A stretch of DNA of 64,000 nucleotides. Source: an uncultured Acetatifactor sp. (GTDB lineage Bacteria; Bacillota; Clostridia; Lachnospirales; Lachnospiraceae). The stretch is from positions 31,186-95,185 of the forward strand of contig CANQJL010000007.1 in NCBI GenBank assembly GCA_947624245.1, given 5' to 3'. The notes under the pieces are model-generated. The model ran no database searches and was not told the DNA's origin. It saw nothing but the letters and a program-made list of their open reading frames with translations. Position numbers and translations under genes: made by a program. This document shows positions 1 to 8,121 of this stretch, in pieces. The stretch's first letter is position 1. Each line of letters starts with the position of its first letter.

Positions 1-819
1 GCCTTATATCTGTTGTCGTACGGCGCTCCTGCCGCCTTTCGGGTGGGCTGGAAGGAAATTCTGTTCACCTCGGTCTGGACCCCCACGGCGCCGACACCTC
101 GCTACGGTATTCTGTACATTATGCTGACCTCCATCGCGGGCACGGGAATGGCCGTCCTGATCGGCGCCCCCGTGGGGATTCTGACGTCGGTCTTTCTGGC
201 GGAGCTCGCCGAGAGGAAAACGGCGGCGGCAGTGCGGCAGGCCGTGGAGCTGTTGGCGGGGATTCCGTCCGTTATCTACGGCCTGCTGGGAATCTTTTTG
301 CTCAATCCGCTGATGTATAAGCTGGAGCTTACGCTGTTTGCAGGCTCGAAGACCCATCAGTTCACGGGAGGCTCTAATCTATTGTCGGCCGTGCTGGTGC
401 TGGCCGTGATGATCCTGCCTACGGTGATCGGCATCAGCGAGACGGCAATCCGCGCCGTCAGTCCGGACATAAGGGCGGCGTCCCTGGCGCTGGGGGCGTC
501 AAAGCTGCAGACCGTGTTCGGGGCCGTGCTGCCTGCGGCCGGCTCCGGAATCATAACGGCGGTGGTGCTGGGCGTGGGGCGCGCCGTGGGGGAGGCCATG
601 GCGATCACGCTTGTGTCCGGAGGCAGCGTCAACCTGCCGCTGCCCTTTTCCTCCGTGCGGTTTCTGACCACGGCCGTCGTCAGTGAGATGGGCTACGCCC
701 ACGGGACTCACAGGCAGGTGCTTTTTACGGTGGGGCTCGTGCTGTTCGCATTTATCATGGTCATTCATTTTGTGCTGTACAACCTAATGGAGAAGGAGGC
801 CGTTTCCCGTGGCAGATGA
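1..819 (+). CDS. pstC: Phosphate ABC transporter permease PstC (5' end outside window)
   Basis: Inner-membrane permease that, with PstA, forms the channel of the PstSCAB high-affinity phosphate importer. The frame is open to base 1, and the TTG at 13 given by the ORF track is probably not the true start, so roughly the first 20-40 residues are missing. Visible are several hydrophobic segments, the motif GIPSVIYGLLGIF, and a coupling loop of EAA type (ALGASKLQTVFGAVLPAAGSG) that would contact PstB. The stop overlaps the GTG start of pstA by 11 bases, which indicates translational coupling. pstS would be expected upstream, outside the window. Confidence 0.93.
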   Translation, partial: ALYLLSYGAPAAFRVGWKEILFTSVWTPTAPTPRYGILYIMLTSIAGTGMAVLIGAPVGILTSVFLAELAERKTAAAVRQAVELLAGIPSVIYGLLGIFLLNPLMYKLELTLFAGSKTHQFTGGSNLLSAVLVLAVMILPTVIGISETAIRAVSPDIRAASLALGASKLQTVFGAVLPAAGSGIITAVVLGVGRAVGEAMAITLVSGGSVNLPLPFSSVRFLTTAVVSEMGYAHGTHRQVLFTVGLVLFAFIMVIHFVLYNLMEKEAVSRGR

Positions 820-1699
820 GTCTTTGTACCGAAGGAGGATACGACCGGCGGAGGTCTTTCTGGAGGCGGCCGTCTATGGCGCGGCGTCCGTCTCCCTGCT
901 GCTCTTGCCGGGGATTGTCGGCTATGTGTTCCTGAGAGGCTTTCGGACGGTCAGCTTCCGGTTCCTGACCACGGTGACCAGCGCCCTGAAAGGGACGGCG
1001 GGAATCGCGGGAAATCTCGTGAACACCCTGTACATAATAGTGCTGACGCTGACCGCCGCCGTCCCGATCGGTGTGGGGGCGGCGATCTATCTGAACGAGT
1101 ATGCGAGGCCCGGCAGGGCGGTGAAGATGATCGGGTTCGCCACGGAAACGCTGGCGGGAATCCCGTCCGTCCTGTTCGGTCTGTTCGGCATGGCGTTCTT
1201 CGGGGAAAGGCTGGGGTTTGGCTATTCGCTGCTTACCGGCTCCCTCACCCTGACTCTGATGGTCCTGCCGCTTATCATTCACAGCACAAGGGAAGCCCTG
1301 CGGGCGGTGCCGGACAGCTATCGGAGCGGCGCTTTGGGAATGGGAGCGCCCAAGTGGTACATGATCCGGACGGTGGTACTGCCCTCGGCAGTCCCGGGTA
1401 TCCTGACGGGAGTGATATTGGCGCTGGGGCGCATCGTGGGAGAATCGGCGGCACTGCTGTTTACGGCGGGCAGCAGCAGGATACTGCCGAGGCTGGGCGC
1501 CGATATCGGGGAGAATATCAAAAAATTGGGCGGAAAGGTGCTGGAGTCCGGCGGCACTCTGACGATCGAGCTGTACCTGCAGATGCAGAACGGCAGATAT
1601 GATATCGCTTTCGGCATCGGGTGTGTGCTGATCGTCCTTGTGCTGTGCATCAATCTGCTGCTGAGGATTCTTGCGAGCCGGCTGCAAAGGGGCCGTTAG
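809..1699 (+). CDS. pstA: Phosphate ABC transporter permease PstA
   Basis: Second membrane subunit of the Pst phosphate importer. The GTG start at 809 has a GGAGAAGGAGG ribosome site inside the end of pstC. The 296 residues are normal for the family. It shares with PstC the [16 protein letters not shown] stretch and carries the EAA loop [20 protein letters not shown], which docks on the ATPase. It is followed after 17 bases by pstB. Order C-A-B is the usual pst order. Confidence 0.95.
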   Translation: MADESLYRRRIRPAEVFLEAAVYGAASVSLLLLPGIVGYVFLRGFRTVSFRFLTTVTSALKGTAGIAGNLVNTLYIIVLTLTAAVPIGVGAAIYLNEYARPGRAVKMIGFATETLAGIPSVLFGLFGMAFFGERLGFGYSLLTGSLTLTLMVLPLIIHSTREALRAVPDSYRSGALGMGAPKWYMIRTVVLPSAVPGILTGVILALGRIVGESAALLFTAGSSRILPRLGADIGENIKKLGGKVLESGGTLTIELYLQMQNGRYDIAFGIGCVLIVLVLCINLLLRILASRLQRGR

Positions 1700-1716
1700 G
1701 ACGGGAAAGCAATGCC

Positions 1717-2475
1717 ATGGGAAAAAGCAAACTATCGGTGCGGGACCTGAACCTCTCCTACGGGGAGGACAGGGTGCTGAAAAACGTGAATATGGAGATC
1801 AGGGACAGAGCGGTCACGGCGCTGATAGGTCCCAGCGGCTGCGGGAAATCCACTTTCTTAAGGTGCCTCAACCGCATGAACGATCTGGCGGGGAACGTCC
1901 GCATTTCGGGGAAGGTGCTTCTGGACGGGGAAGACATTTACGACAAAAGGGTGGACGTTACACTGCTTCGGAAAAGAGTGGGTATGGTCTTTCAGCAGCC
2001 CAATCCCTTTCCCATGAGCGTTTACGACAATGTGGCATACGGGCCGCGGATACACGGCGTCAGGGCAAAGGCCGAGCTGGACGGGATCGTGGAGGAAGCC
2101 CTGAGAGGGGCCGCCGTCTACGAAGAATTAAAGAACCGCATGAAGGAGCCGGCGCACGGACTCTCCGGCGGGCAGCAGCAGCGGCTGTGCATCGCCAGGG
2201 CGCTTGCGGTATTGCCGGAAGTGCTTCTGATGGACGAACCCACCTCGGCGCTGGATCCCGGCTCCACGCTGAAGGTGGAGGAGCTGATGCGGTCTCTCGG
2301 GAAGAAATACACGGTGGTGGTCGTGACGCACAATATGCGGCAGGCGGCCAGAGTGTCGGACGATGCGGCCTTCTTTTTTGCGGGCGAGGCGGTGGAGTGC
2401 GGCAAGACGGCGGATATTTTTGCCCGCCCCCGGAACAAAAGGACGCAGGACTATATCGCCGGCAGGTTCGGCTGA
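1717..2475 (+). CDS. pstB: Phosphate ABC transporter ATP-binding protein PstB
   Basis: ATPase that drives phosphate import through PstCA. The ORF track starts at 1621 inside pstA, but the family begins near [18 protein letters not shown], so the ATG at 1717 is chosen; this gives 252 residues, the usual PstB length. Motifs: Walker [10 protein letters not shown], the PstB-typical Q-loop region [16 protein letters not shown] signature [15 protein letters not shown], Walker [13 protein letters not shown], and the H-loop VTHNM. No separate phoU follows; the next gene instead carries a PhoU-like domain. Confidence 0.95.
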   Translation: MGKSKLSVRDLNLSYGEDRVLKNVNMEIRDRAVTALIGPSGCGKSTFLRCLNRMNDLAGNVRISGKVLLDGEDIYDKRVDVTLLRKRVGMVFQQPNPFPMSVYDNVAYGPRIHGVRAKAELDGIVEEALRGAAVYEELKNRMKEPAHGLSGGQQQRLCIARALAVLPEVLLMDEPTSALDPGSTLKVEELMRSLGKKYTVVVVTHNMRQAARVSDDAAFFFAGEAVECGKTADIFARPRNKRTQDYIAGRFG

Positions 2476-2598
2476 CGCCGAAGGCTTCGGAAAAATCTGT
2501 TTGAGGCGAAAAAACTATACACAAAATTTTCATTGTATGATATGATGAGTAGCGTAGGACAGAGCTTTAGAACACAAGCGGCTGAGAAAGAGGTTTTT

Positions 2599-4362
2599 AT
2601 GGATTTTTTTGATTTACTGACGATGATAGGCGGACTTTCGCTTTTCCTGTACGGAATGAGTATGCTGGGCGACGGTCTGGCAAAGGCATCGGGAGGCAGG
2701 CTGGAGACGATCTTGGGAAAGCTGACCAGCAACCCCGTCAAGTCCGTTCTGGTGGGCGCCGGCGTGACGGCGATGGTCCAGTCCTCCTCCGCAACCACCG
2801 TCATGGTGGTGGGCTTTGTCAATTCCGGCATGATGAAGCTGCAGCAGGCGGTGGGAATCATCATGGGCGCCAACATCGGTACCACCATCACCGCATGGAT
2901 CTTGAGCCTTGCGGGGATCGACAGCGACCTGTTCCTTGTACAGATGCTCAATCCCACCTCTTTTTCTCCGATTCTGGCGATCATAGGTGCCATGCTCCTG
3001 CTCTTTTCGCACAAGGACAGGCGCAGGAACGCGGCGACGATCATGCTGGGCTTCGCAATCCTGATGTTCGGTATGAACACCATGAGCAGCGCCGTGAAGC
3101 CTCTGTCCGAAATGCCCGAATTCATCAATTTTCTGCCGACCCTGTCCAATCCGTTCCTGGGTATGATCGTGGGTCTTGTGATGTGCGCCGTGCTCCAGTC
3201 CTCGTCGGTGTCCGTAGGTATTATACAGTCCTTAAGCCTGACGGGAGCGATCGGGTTCGACACGGTGATTCCCATTATTCTGGGACAGAACATCGGTGCC
3301 TGCGTTCCCACGCTGCTTTCCAGCATCGGCGCGCGCAAGGATGCAAAGAGAGCGGCGTTGGTACATCTGTACTTTAATATTATCGGTACGGCGATTATTC
3401 TGATAGCCTTTTACGGCCTGAATGCGATCCGGCCGCTGGCCGTCCTGCAGCAGACCGCAACGCCTCTGGGGATCGCCGTGATCCACACGCTGTTCAAGGT
3501 GATCATTACCGTCATTCTGCTGCCTCTGTCCAATGTGCTGGTGAAGCTTGCGAGCCTTACCGTTCGGGACAGCAAGGAAGAGGACAAGCCGGAGGATCGC
3601 GCGCTGAGCCTTTTGGATATCCGTTTCCTGGAGACGCCCTCCTACGCTGTGGAGCAGAGCCGCGCGGTGTCGGTGGTGATGGCGGGTCTGGCGGAGGAGT
3701 CCATGAATGTGGCCATGAGCCTGTTGGACAACTATTCCGAAGATGCTGTAAAGCGCGTCAGACAGTTGGAAGAGAAAGTAGATATTTTTGAAGATCAGCT
3801 GGGGACTTATCTGGTGAAGCTCAGTTCCCGCCCCGTCTCCGAAAGGGACAGCCATACACTTTCCGTTCTTCTGCACTGTATCGGGGATTTTGAGAGGATT
3901 TCCGACCACGCCTTAAACGTGATGGAGGCCGTGCAGGAGATGCACGATAAAGAACTGGAATTTTCGGACAAGGCGAAGAAGGAGCTGCAGGTGTTCCGCA
4001 GGGCAATCCACGATATTCTGAACATTACCATGATGAGCTTCAGGGAGGGAAATCTGGAGCTGGCCAGACAGGTAGAGCCGTTGGAGGAAGTGATCGACGG
4101 GTTGAATCTGGACATCAAGCAGCGCCACGTGAGACGTCTGCGCAAAGGCAAATGCACGATAGAACTGGGATTTGTACTGTCGGATATCACCACGAATTTT
4201 GAGCGGGTCTCGGACCACTGCTCCAACATCGCAGTGTGTCTTTTGCAGGTGAAGGACGATGAGTTCGACACCCACGCTTATATCGGCGGCCTGAGAGCGG
4301 GAGACAACGTGGACTTCCGCGGAAAGGTAATGGCCTACGGGGAGAGGTATCAGCTTCCCTAA
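2599..4362 (+). CDS. Na+/phosphate cotransporter family protein with C-terminal PhoU-like domain
   Basis: Membrane protein of the Na/Pi cotransporter II (NptA/YjbB) family. The ATG at 2599 (MDFFDLLTMIGG) with an AGAAAGAGG site is preferred over the ORF-track start 22 codons earlier. The first ~320 residues hold two inverted repeats of the family, each with the hallmark VQSSSATT or LQSSSVSV. Residues about 350-587 are a helical PhoU-like pair (VSERDSHTLSVLLHCIGDFE and FVLSDITTNFERVSDHCSNI). It follows the pst genes, so the region handles phosphate entry by two routes. Its TAA overlaps the stop of the convergent CNNM gene. Direction of transport cannot be read from sequence. Confidence 0.92.
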   Translation: MDFFDLLTMIGGLSLFLYGMSMLGDGLAKASGGRLETILGKLTSNPVKSVLVGAGVTAMVQSSSATTVMVVGFVNSGMMKLQQAVGIIMGANIGTTITAWILSLAGIDSDLFLVQMLNPTSFSPILAIIGAMLLLFSHKDRRRNAATIMLGFAILMFGMNTMSSAVKPLSEMPEFINFLPTLSNPFLGMIVGLVMCAVLQSSSVSVGIIQSLSLTGAIGFDTVIPIILGQNIGACVPTLLSSIGARKDAKRAALVHLYFNIIGTAIILIAFYGLNAIRPLAVLQQTATPLGIAVIHTLFKVIITVILLPLSNVLVKLASLTVRDSKEEDKPEDRALSLLDIRFLETPSYAVEQSRAVSVVMAGLAEESMNVAMSLLDNYSEDAVKRVRQLEEKVDIFEDQLGTYLVKLSSRPVSERDSHTLSVLLHCIGDFERISDHALNVMEAVQEMHDKELEFSDKAKKELQVFRRAIHDILNITMMSFREGNLELARQVEPLEEVIDGLNLDIKQRHVRRLRKGKCTIELGFVLSDITTNFERVSDHCSNIAVCLLQVKDDEFDTHAYIGGLRAGDNVDFRGKVMAYGERYQLP

Positions 4363-5714
4363 GAGTGATTTTCAGAGTGACCTTCGGGCTCCGCTGCCAC
4401 AGTGTCGGCGGGGCCTTCTTTTGCGCCGTCCGCAGGTTCGTCCTTTGCGTCGTCTGCATCGTCCTCCTGCTCCGGCAGCGTCATCAGCACCTTCTCGATC
4501 CTGTTCTGATGAAGTCCCTGCACCTTTAAACGGATTCCGCCCTCCAGCGTGACCTCCTCCTCGTCCTCGGGCAGGCGGTTCAGACATTCGATGATGATGC
4601 CGCCGATGGAGTCGTAGTCTTCGCTGTCCAGCTTCGTCCCCAGCTCGTGGTTGATGTCGTCCAGCTTCATGCTGCCCTCCACCAGATAAGTGCGCTCCGC
4701 GACCTCCTGGATCCGTTCCGCTTCATCTGTGTCATACTCGTCTCGGATTTCTCCCACGATCTCCTCCAACAGGTCTTCCAGAGTGATCATGCCTACCGTC
4801 GCTCCGTACTCGTTCAGCACAAAGGCGACGTTTTTGGTGGCTTCACGCATCTCGTAGAGCAGATCGGCCACCTTCTTATACTCGTATGTATAATGGGCGT
4901 CTCTTAAAATGTTCTGTACCTGAAAGCTTGCCTGATCCTCCGTCAGGATAAAGTCTTTGATGTTGATCAGACCGATGATATTGTCCTTGTCCTCGCGGTA
5001 AACGGGAAGACGGGTGTACATGTACTCCCGAAACACGCCCATCACCTGCTCGTAGGAGGCGTTCAGATCCACCGTCACCATGTTGATTCGGGGGATCATA
5101 ATGTCCTTTGCGAGAGCGTCGGAAAAGTCGAACACATTGTAAATCATTTCACGCTCCTCGGACTCTATCACGCCGTCCTCGTGGCTGACGTCCACATAGG
5201 TGCGAAGCTCCGATTCCGTCATGGTGTTCATGCGCTTGTTGGGGTCGATCCGCAGAAGGCGCAGGACGCCGCTTGACAGCTTGTCCACGGCAAAGATCAC
5301 CGGTGTCAGAAGCTGCATCAGCCGATAAATGATTCCGCTGTAGGCCAGAGATATCTTTTCTGAGTAGACCATGGCCCAGGTCTTGGGGGTGATCTCGCCG
5401 AAGAGCAGTATCACGAACGTCAGGATACCGGTAGCGATGCCCACGGCCAGACCTGCGCGCAGGGCCAGCGTAGTGGCCAGCGCCGAGGCGGAAAGGTTCA
5501 CGATATTGTTGCCGATCAGGATCGAGCTGAGCATCTTGCTGTAGTTTTCCAGTATTTTGTTGACCCTGGCCGCGCGCTTGTTCCCCTCGTCCTCGAGGGC
5601 GCGCATACGGACGCGGTTCGCGGTGCTCAGCGCGGTTTCCGCCGAGGAAAAGAACGCAGATAACAGGATCATGATAAAAAGCGATACAAGTTGTATGACA
5701 CCCGAGGTATCCAA
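4359..5714 (-). CDS. CNNM/CorC-family (hemolysin-C-like) CBS-domain membrane protein
   Basis: DUF21 transmembrane protein (~residues 1-190) followed by a CBS pair (~200-330; e.g. IMIPRINMVTVDLNAS and NIIGLINIKDFI) and a CorC_HlyC transporter-associated domain (~350-430). Relatives are implicated in Mg2+ or Co2+ efflux; the substrate is not readable here. The TTG at 5714 (LDTSGVIQLV) is taken as start because AAAGGAG lies 8 bases upstream; the ORF-track start 17 codons earlier has no ribosome site. The C-terminus is a low-complexity Asp/Glu/Ala/Pro tail of about 40 residues. The gene is convergent with the phosphate cotransporter and their stop codons overlap, so there is no room for a terminator between them. 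Confidence 0.9.
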   Translation of the reverse strand: MDTSGVIQLVSLFIMILLSAFFSSAETALSTANRVRMRALEDEGNKRAARVNKILENYSKMLSSILIGNNIVNLSASALATTLALRAGLAVGIATGILTFVILLFGEITPKTWAMVYSEKISLAYSGIIYRLMQLLTPVIFAVDKLSSGVLRLLRIDPNKRMNTMTESELRTYVDVSHEDGVIESEEREMIYNVFDFSDALAKDIMIPRINMVTVDLNASYEQVMGVFREYMYTRLPVYREDKDNIIGLINIKDFILTEDQASFQVQNILRDAHYTYEYKKVADLLYEMREATKNVAFVLNEYGATVGMITLEDLLEEIVGEIRDEYDTDEAERIQEVAERTYLVEGSMKLDDINHELGTKLDSEDYDSIGGIIIECLNRLPEDEEEVTLEGGIRLKVQGLHQNRIEKVLMTLPEQEDDADDAKDEPADGAKEGPADTVAAEPEGHSENHS

Positions 5715-5779
5715 GAATAACACTCCTTTGTTCCGAAAAATAAATGTCAGGTGCGGTACAGGCACACAATTATTTAGTA

Positions 5780-5809
5780 AATATACAATAGGGGAAAAGC
5801 GGTTGTCAA
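5780..5809 (-). promoter_or_regulatory. Sigma-A promoter for the CNNM/CorC gene
   Basis: Read on the minus strand: TTGACA, an 18-base spacer, then TATATT, ending about 65 bases upstream of the TTG start. The -35 matches consensus exactly. Confidence 0.7.
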
Positions 5810-5876
5810 GTTTTCCGGAGCCTGTGCATATTATTTTATAAAATTTATAAAAAGTTTACGGGTGAAAGGAGATACT

Positions 5877-6254
5877 ATGGAACAAAGATCGAACACCAAA
5901 GAAGTGCCTGTTTTCTATTTGCTGAAGACGCTTCTGTTCTCTTACATATTGACGGGAATCCTGCTGGCGCTGCTGGCGTTTCTGCTCTACCGCATGAGGC
6001 TCGGAGAGAAAGCGGTCTCCGTGGCCATTATTGTGATCTATGTTGCCGCCACCTTTTTCGGGGGATTTGTGGCGGGTAAAAAAATGGAGAGCCGGAAATT
6101 CCTCTGGGGGCTCATGATGGGAGCGGCGTATTTTCTGATACTCGCGCTGGTGTCTCTTGCGGCGGGCGGAGGCGGAATAGAGCTGGGCAATTCCTTTCTC
6201 ACTACCTTTGTGCTGTGCGCGGGCGGGGGAATGCTGGGCGGTATGCTGAGCTGA
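5877..6254 (+). CDS. TIGR04086-family small membrane protein of the SCIFF neighbourhood
   Basis: 125-residue polytopic membrane protein with about four hydrophobic helices and a glycine-rich end (GAGGGMLGGMLS-like). The ATG at 5877 is preceded by GAAAGGAG; the upstream in-frame GTG of the ORF track is part of that ribosome site. The family is known mainly from its position next to SCIFF peptide genes in Clostridia, and here it lies directly before scfA. Its function is not established. A role in membrane handling of the peptide is an inference from position only. Confidence 0.8.
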   Translation: MEQRSNTKEVPVFYLLKTLLFSYILTGILLALLAFLLYRMRLGEKAVSVAIIVIYVAATFFGGFVAGKKMESRKFLWGLMMGAAYFLILALVSLAAGGGGIELGNSFLTTFVLCAGGGMLGGMLS

Positions 6255-6302
6255 GAATATCCCGCGGAAAGCCTTCTCTTAAAAATAATGTAAAAAAACC
6301 AT

Positions 6303-6330
6303 TTTACAAATCGCTATTTTGTGATATACT
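6303..6330 (+). promoter_or_regulatory. Sigma-A promoter of scfA
   Basis: TTTACA, a 16-base spacer, and TATACT with an upstream TG giving an extended -10 (TGATATACT). It lies 54 bases before the scfA ATG and gives the peptide gene its own promoter, separate from the upstream membrane protein. Confidence 0.75.
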
Positions 6331-6384
6331 TGGTTCGTCTGATATTTTGTTGACTTTGATAAGAGCATAAGGAGGCTGTGTTAC

Positions 6385-6528
6385 ATGAAGCACATCAAGA
6401 CACTGACGACCAGAGATTTTAAGGAATCCTTAAAGAAGGGCGGCTGCGGCGAGTGCCAGACCTCTTGCCAGTCTGCCTGCAAGACTTCCTGCACTGTAGG
6501 AAACCAGAGCTGTGAGAAGATCAAATAG
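6385..6528 (+). CDS. scfA: SCIFF ranthipeptide precursor (six cysteines in forty-five)
   Basis: 47-residue ribosomal peptide missed by the ORF track in this frame. It starts MKHIKTLTTRDFKESLKKGG (leader-like) and carries cysteines at residues 21, 24, 28, 32, 36 and 43. The six Cys alternate with Thr, Ser and Ala, the acceptor-rich spacing known for SCIFF peptides whose Cys sulfurs are joined by the radical SAM enzyme ScfB to non-alpha carbons of neighbouring residues. The ribosome site AAGGAGG sits 9 bases before the ATG. The gene is near-universal in Clostridia; family work links it to quorum sensing-like control, but its role here is unknown. Confidence 0.95.
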   Translation: MKHIKTLTTRDFKESLKKGGCGECQTSCQSACKTSCTVGNQSCEKIK

Positions 6529-6551
6529 CTTGGCATCGAAAGACTAGAGTA

Positions 6552-6580
6552 AGCAGCGATTCCGGTCGCTGCTACTTTTG
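6552..6580 (+). terminator. Stem-loop between scfA and scfB, likely partial terminator
   Basis: Perfect 8-bp stem AGCAGCGA / TCGCTGCT with a 6-base loop, followed by ACTTTTG. The U-run is short, so partial readthrough is expected. That would make much more peptide than maturase transcript. It could also protect the 3' end of the scfA message. Confidence 0.6.
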
Positions 6581-6600
6581 TGTGAAAGGAAATTTTATCT

Positions 6601-8001
6601 GTGATACACCAATACAAAAGCGGCGGGTACAATATCGTGATGGACGTGAACAGCGGTTCCGTTCATGTGGTGGACGATATCGTCTACAATATGATCCCGC
6701 TGATAGAGCCCTTTGTGAATGAAGGCATCAAAGATGCGGCCACCATCAAGGCGGCGGTCTTAAATCTGGCGCGCCTGTCCTGTTCTGAGGAAGAGATCGC
6801 CGAGGCGGTGGACGAGGTGCTTGCGCTGGAGGCGGCAGGGCAGCTTTTTGCGCCCGACATATATGAAAATTACATGTTTGATTTTAAGAACAGGCCCACG
6901 GTGGTGAAGGCGCTCTGCCTGCACATCGCCCATGACTGCAATCTGGCCTGCAGATACTGTTTTGCGGGCGAGGGGGAATACCACGGACAGAGAGCCCTGA
7001 TGAGCGTCGAGGTGGGGAAGAAGGCGCTGGATTTTCTGGTGAAGAACTCCGGAAACAGGGTGAATCTGGAGGTGGATTTCTTCGGCGGGGAACCGCTTCT
7101 GAACTGGCAGACGGTAAAGGAGCTGGTGGAATACGGCAGAAGTCTGGAGGGCCCAAACAACAAAAAATTCCGTTTTACCCTGACGACCAACGGCGTTCTG
7201 CTGGACGATGAGGTCCTTGAATTTGCAAACAGAGAGATGGCCAATATCGTCTTGAGCATCGACGGGCGAAAGGAAGTACATGACAGAATGCGTCCCTTCC
7301 GGGGAGGTCAGGGCAGCTATGACATGATCGTGCCTAAATTCCTGAAGGTGGCGCAGAGCAGAGGGCAGGAGCGGTACTATGTGCGGGGGACCTACACCCG
7401 CCACAATCTCGATTTTTCAAAGGACGTCCTGCATCTTGCGGATCTCGGCTTCAAGCAGATATCCGTGGAGCCGGTGGTGGCGGGACCCGAGGACGATTAC
7501 GCGATCACGGAAGCGGATATCCCGAAGCTTCTGGAGGAATACGACCTTCTGGCGGCGGAGATGATAAAGCGAAGGAAAGAGGGAAAGGGCTTTCATTTTT
7601 TTCACTTTATGATAGATCTGGAGGGCGGGCCGTGTGTGGCCAAGCGTCTGTCGGGCTGCGGTTCCGGCACGGAGTATCTGGCCGTGACGCCCTGGGGCGA
7701 CCTTTACCCCTGCCATCAATTCGTGGGAAACGAAAAGTTCCTCATGGGAAATGTGGACGAGGGAATCCTGCGGGAGGATATTCGGGACGAGTTCAAGTGC
7801 TGCAATGTGTACGCCAAGGACAAGTGCAGAAAGTGTTTTGCGAAGTTCTATTGCAGCGGCGGCTGTGCGGCCAATGCCTACAATTTCCACGGAAATATTA
7901 ACGACGCCTACGATGTGGGGTGCGAACTGGAGCGCAAGAGAGTGGAATGCGCGATCATGCTGAAGGCGGCCGAGAGCGAGGAAACGGGCGCGGAGGCATA
8001 G
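6601..8001 (+). CDS. scfB: SCIFF maturase, radical SAM/SPASM thioether synthase
   Basis: 466-residue radical SAM enzyme that installs thioether crosslinks in ScfA. Start is GTG at 6601 with AAAGGA ten bases upstream. Residues ~1-95 form the peptide-recognition (RRE-like) region (MDVNSGSVHVVDD). The SAM-binding cluster motif CNLACRYC gives ligands Cys113, 117 and 120. The C-terminal SPASM region (~340-450) is cysteine-rich (SGCGSGTEYL, LYPCHQF, KCRKCFAKFYCSGGC) and should hold two auxiliary [4Fe-4S] clusters. Length and motif order match known SCIFF maturases, and the substrate gene is immediately upstream. Confidence 0.95.
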   Translation: MIHQYKSGGYNIVMDVNSGSVHVVDDIVYNMIPLIEPFVNEGIKDAATIKAAVLNLARLSCSEEEIAEAVDEVLALEAAGQLFAPDIYENYMFDFKNRPTVVKALCLHIAHDCNLACRYCFAGEGEYHGQRALMSVEVGKKALDFLVKNSGNRVNLEVDFFGGEPLLNWQTVKELVEYGRSLEGPNNKKFRFTLTTNGVLLDDEVLEFANREMANIVLSIDGRKEVHDRMRPFRGGQGSYDMIVPKFLKVAQSRGQERYYVRGTYTRHNLDFSKDVLHLADLGFKQISVEPVVAGPEDDYAITEADIPKLLEEYDLLAAEMIKRRKEGKGFHFFHFMIDLEGGPCVAKRLSGCGSGTEYLAVTPWGDLYPCHQFVGNEKFLMGNVDEGILREDIRDEFKCCNVYAKDKCRKCFAKFYCSGGCAANAYNFHGNINDAYDVGCELERKRVECAIMLKAAESEETGAEA

Positions 8002-8121
8002 AGAATAGAGAAAAGAGCGAGCGCGAAGAGATGAGAGCGGAAGAATAGAAGAAAAGCGAGTAAGAAGAAAAGAGAGTATAAGGACAGATAAAATATACGA
8101 GAACAGAAAGGAAGAAGAAAC
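8002..8121 (+). other. Purine-only-like spacer between scfB and secDF
   Basis: About 120 bases made almost wholly of A and G on the plus strand (runs such as GAATAGAGAAAAGAGCGAGC). It ends in the secDF ribosome site AAAGGAAG. No promoter or stem-loop is evident, so secDF is probably co-transcribed with scfB. Confidence 0.5.

Noticed and set aside
2536-2546. TATGAT -10 like elements before the phosphate cotransporter
   Set aside because: No -35 at suitable distance; the gene could be read from the pst operon.
4359-4362. Overlapping convergent stop codons (TAA and TAG) as an unusual regulatory feature
   Set aside because: Seen directly, but short convergent overlaps are common in compact genomes; nothing further supports a function.
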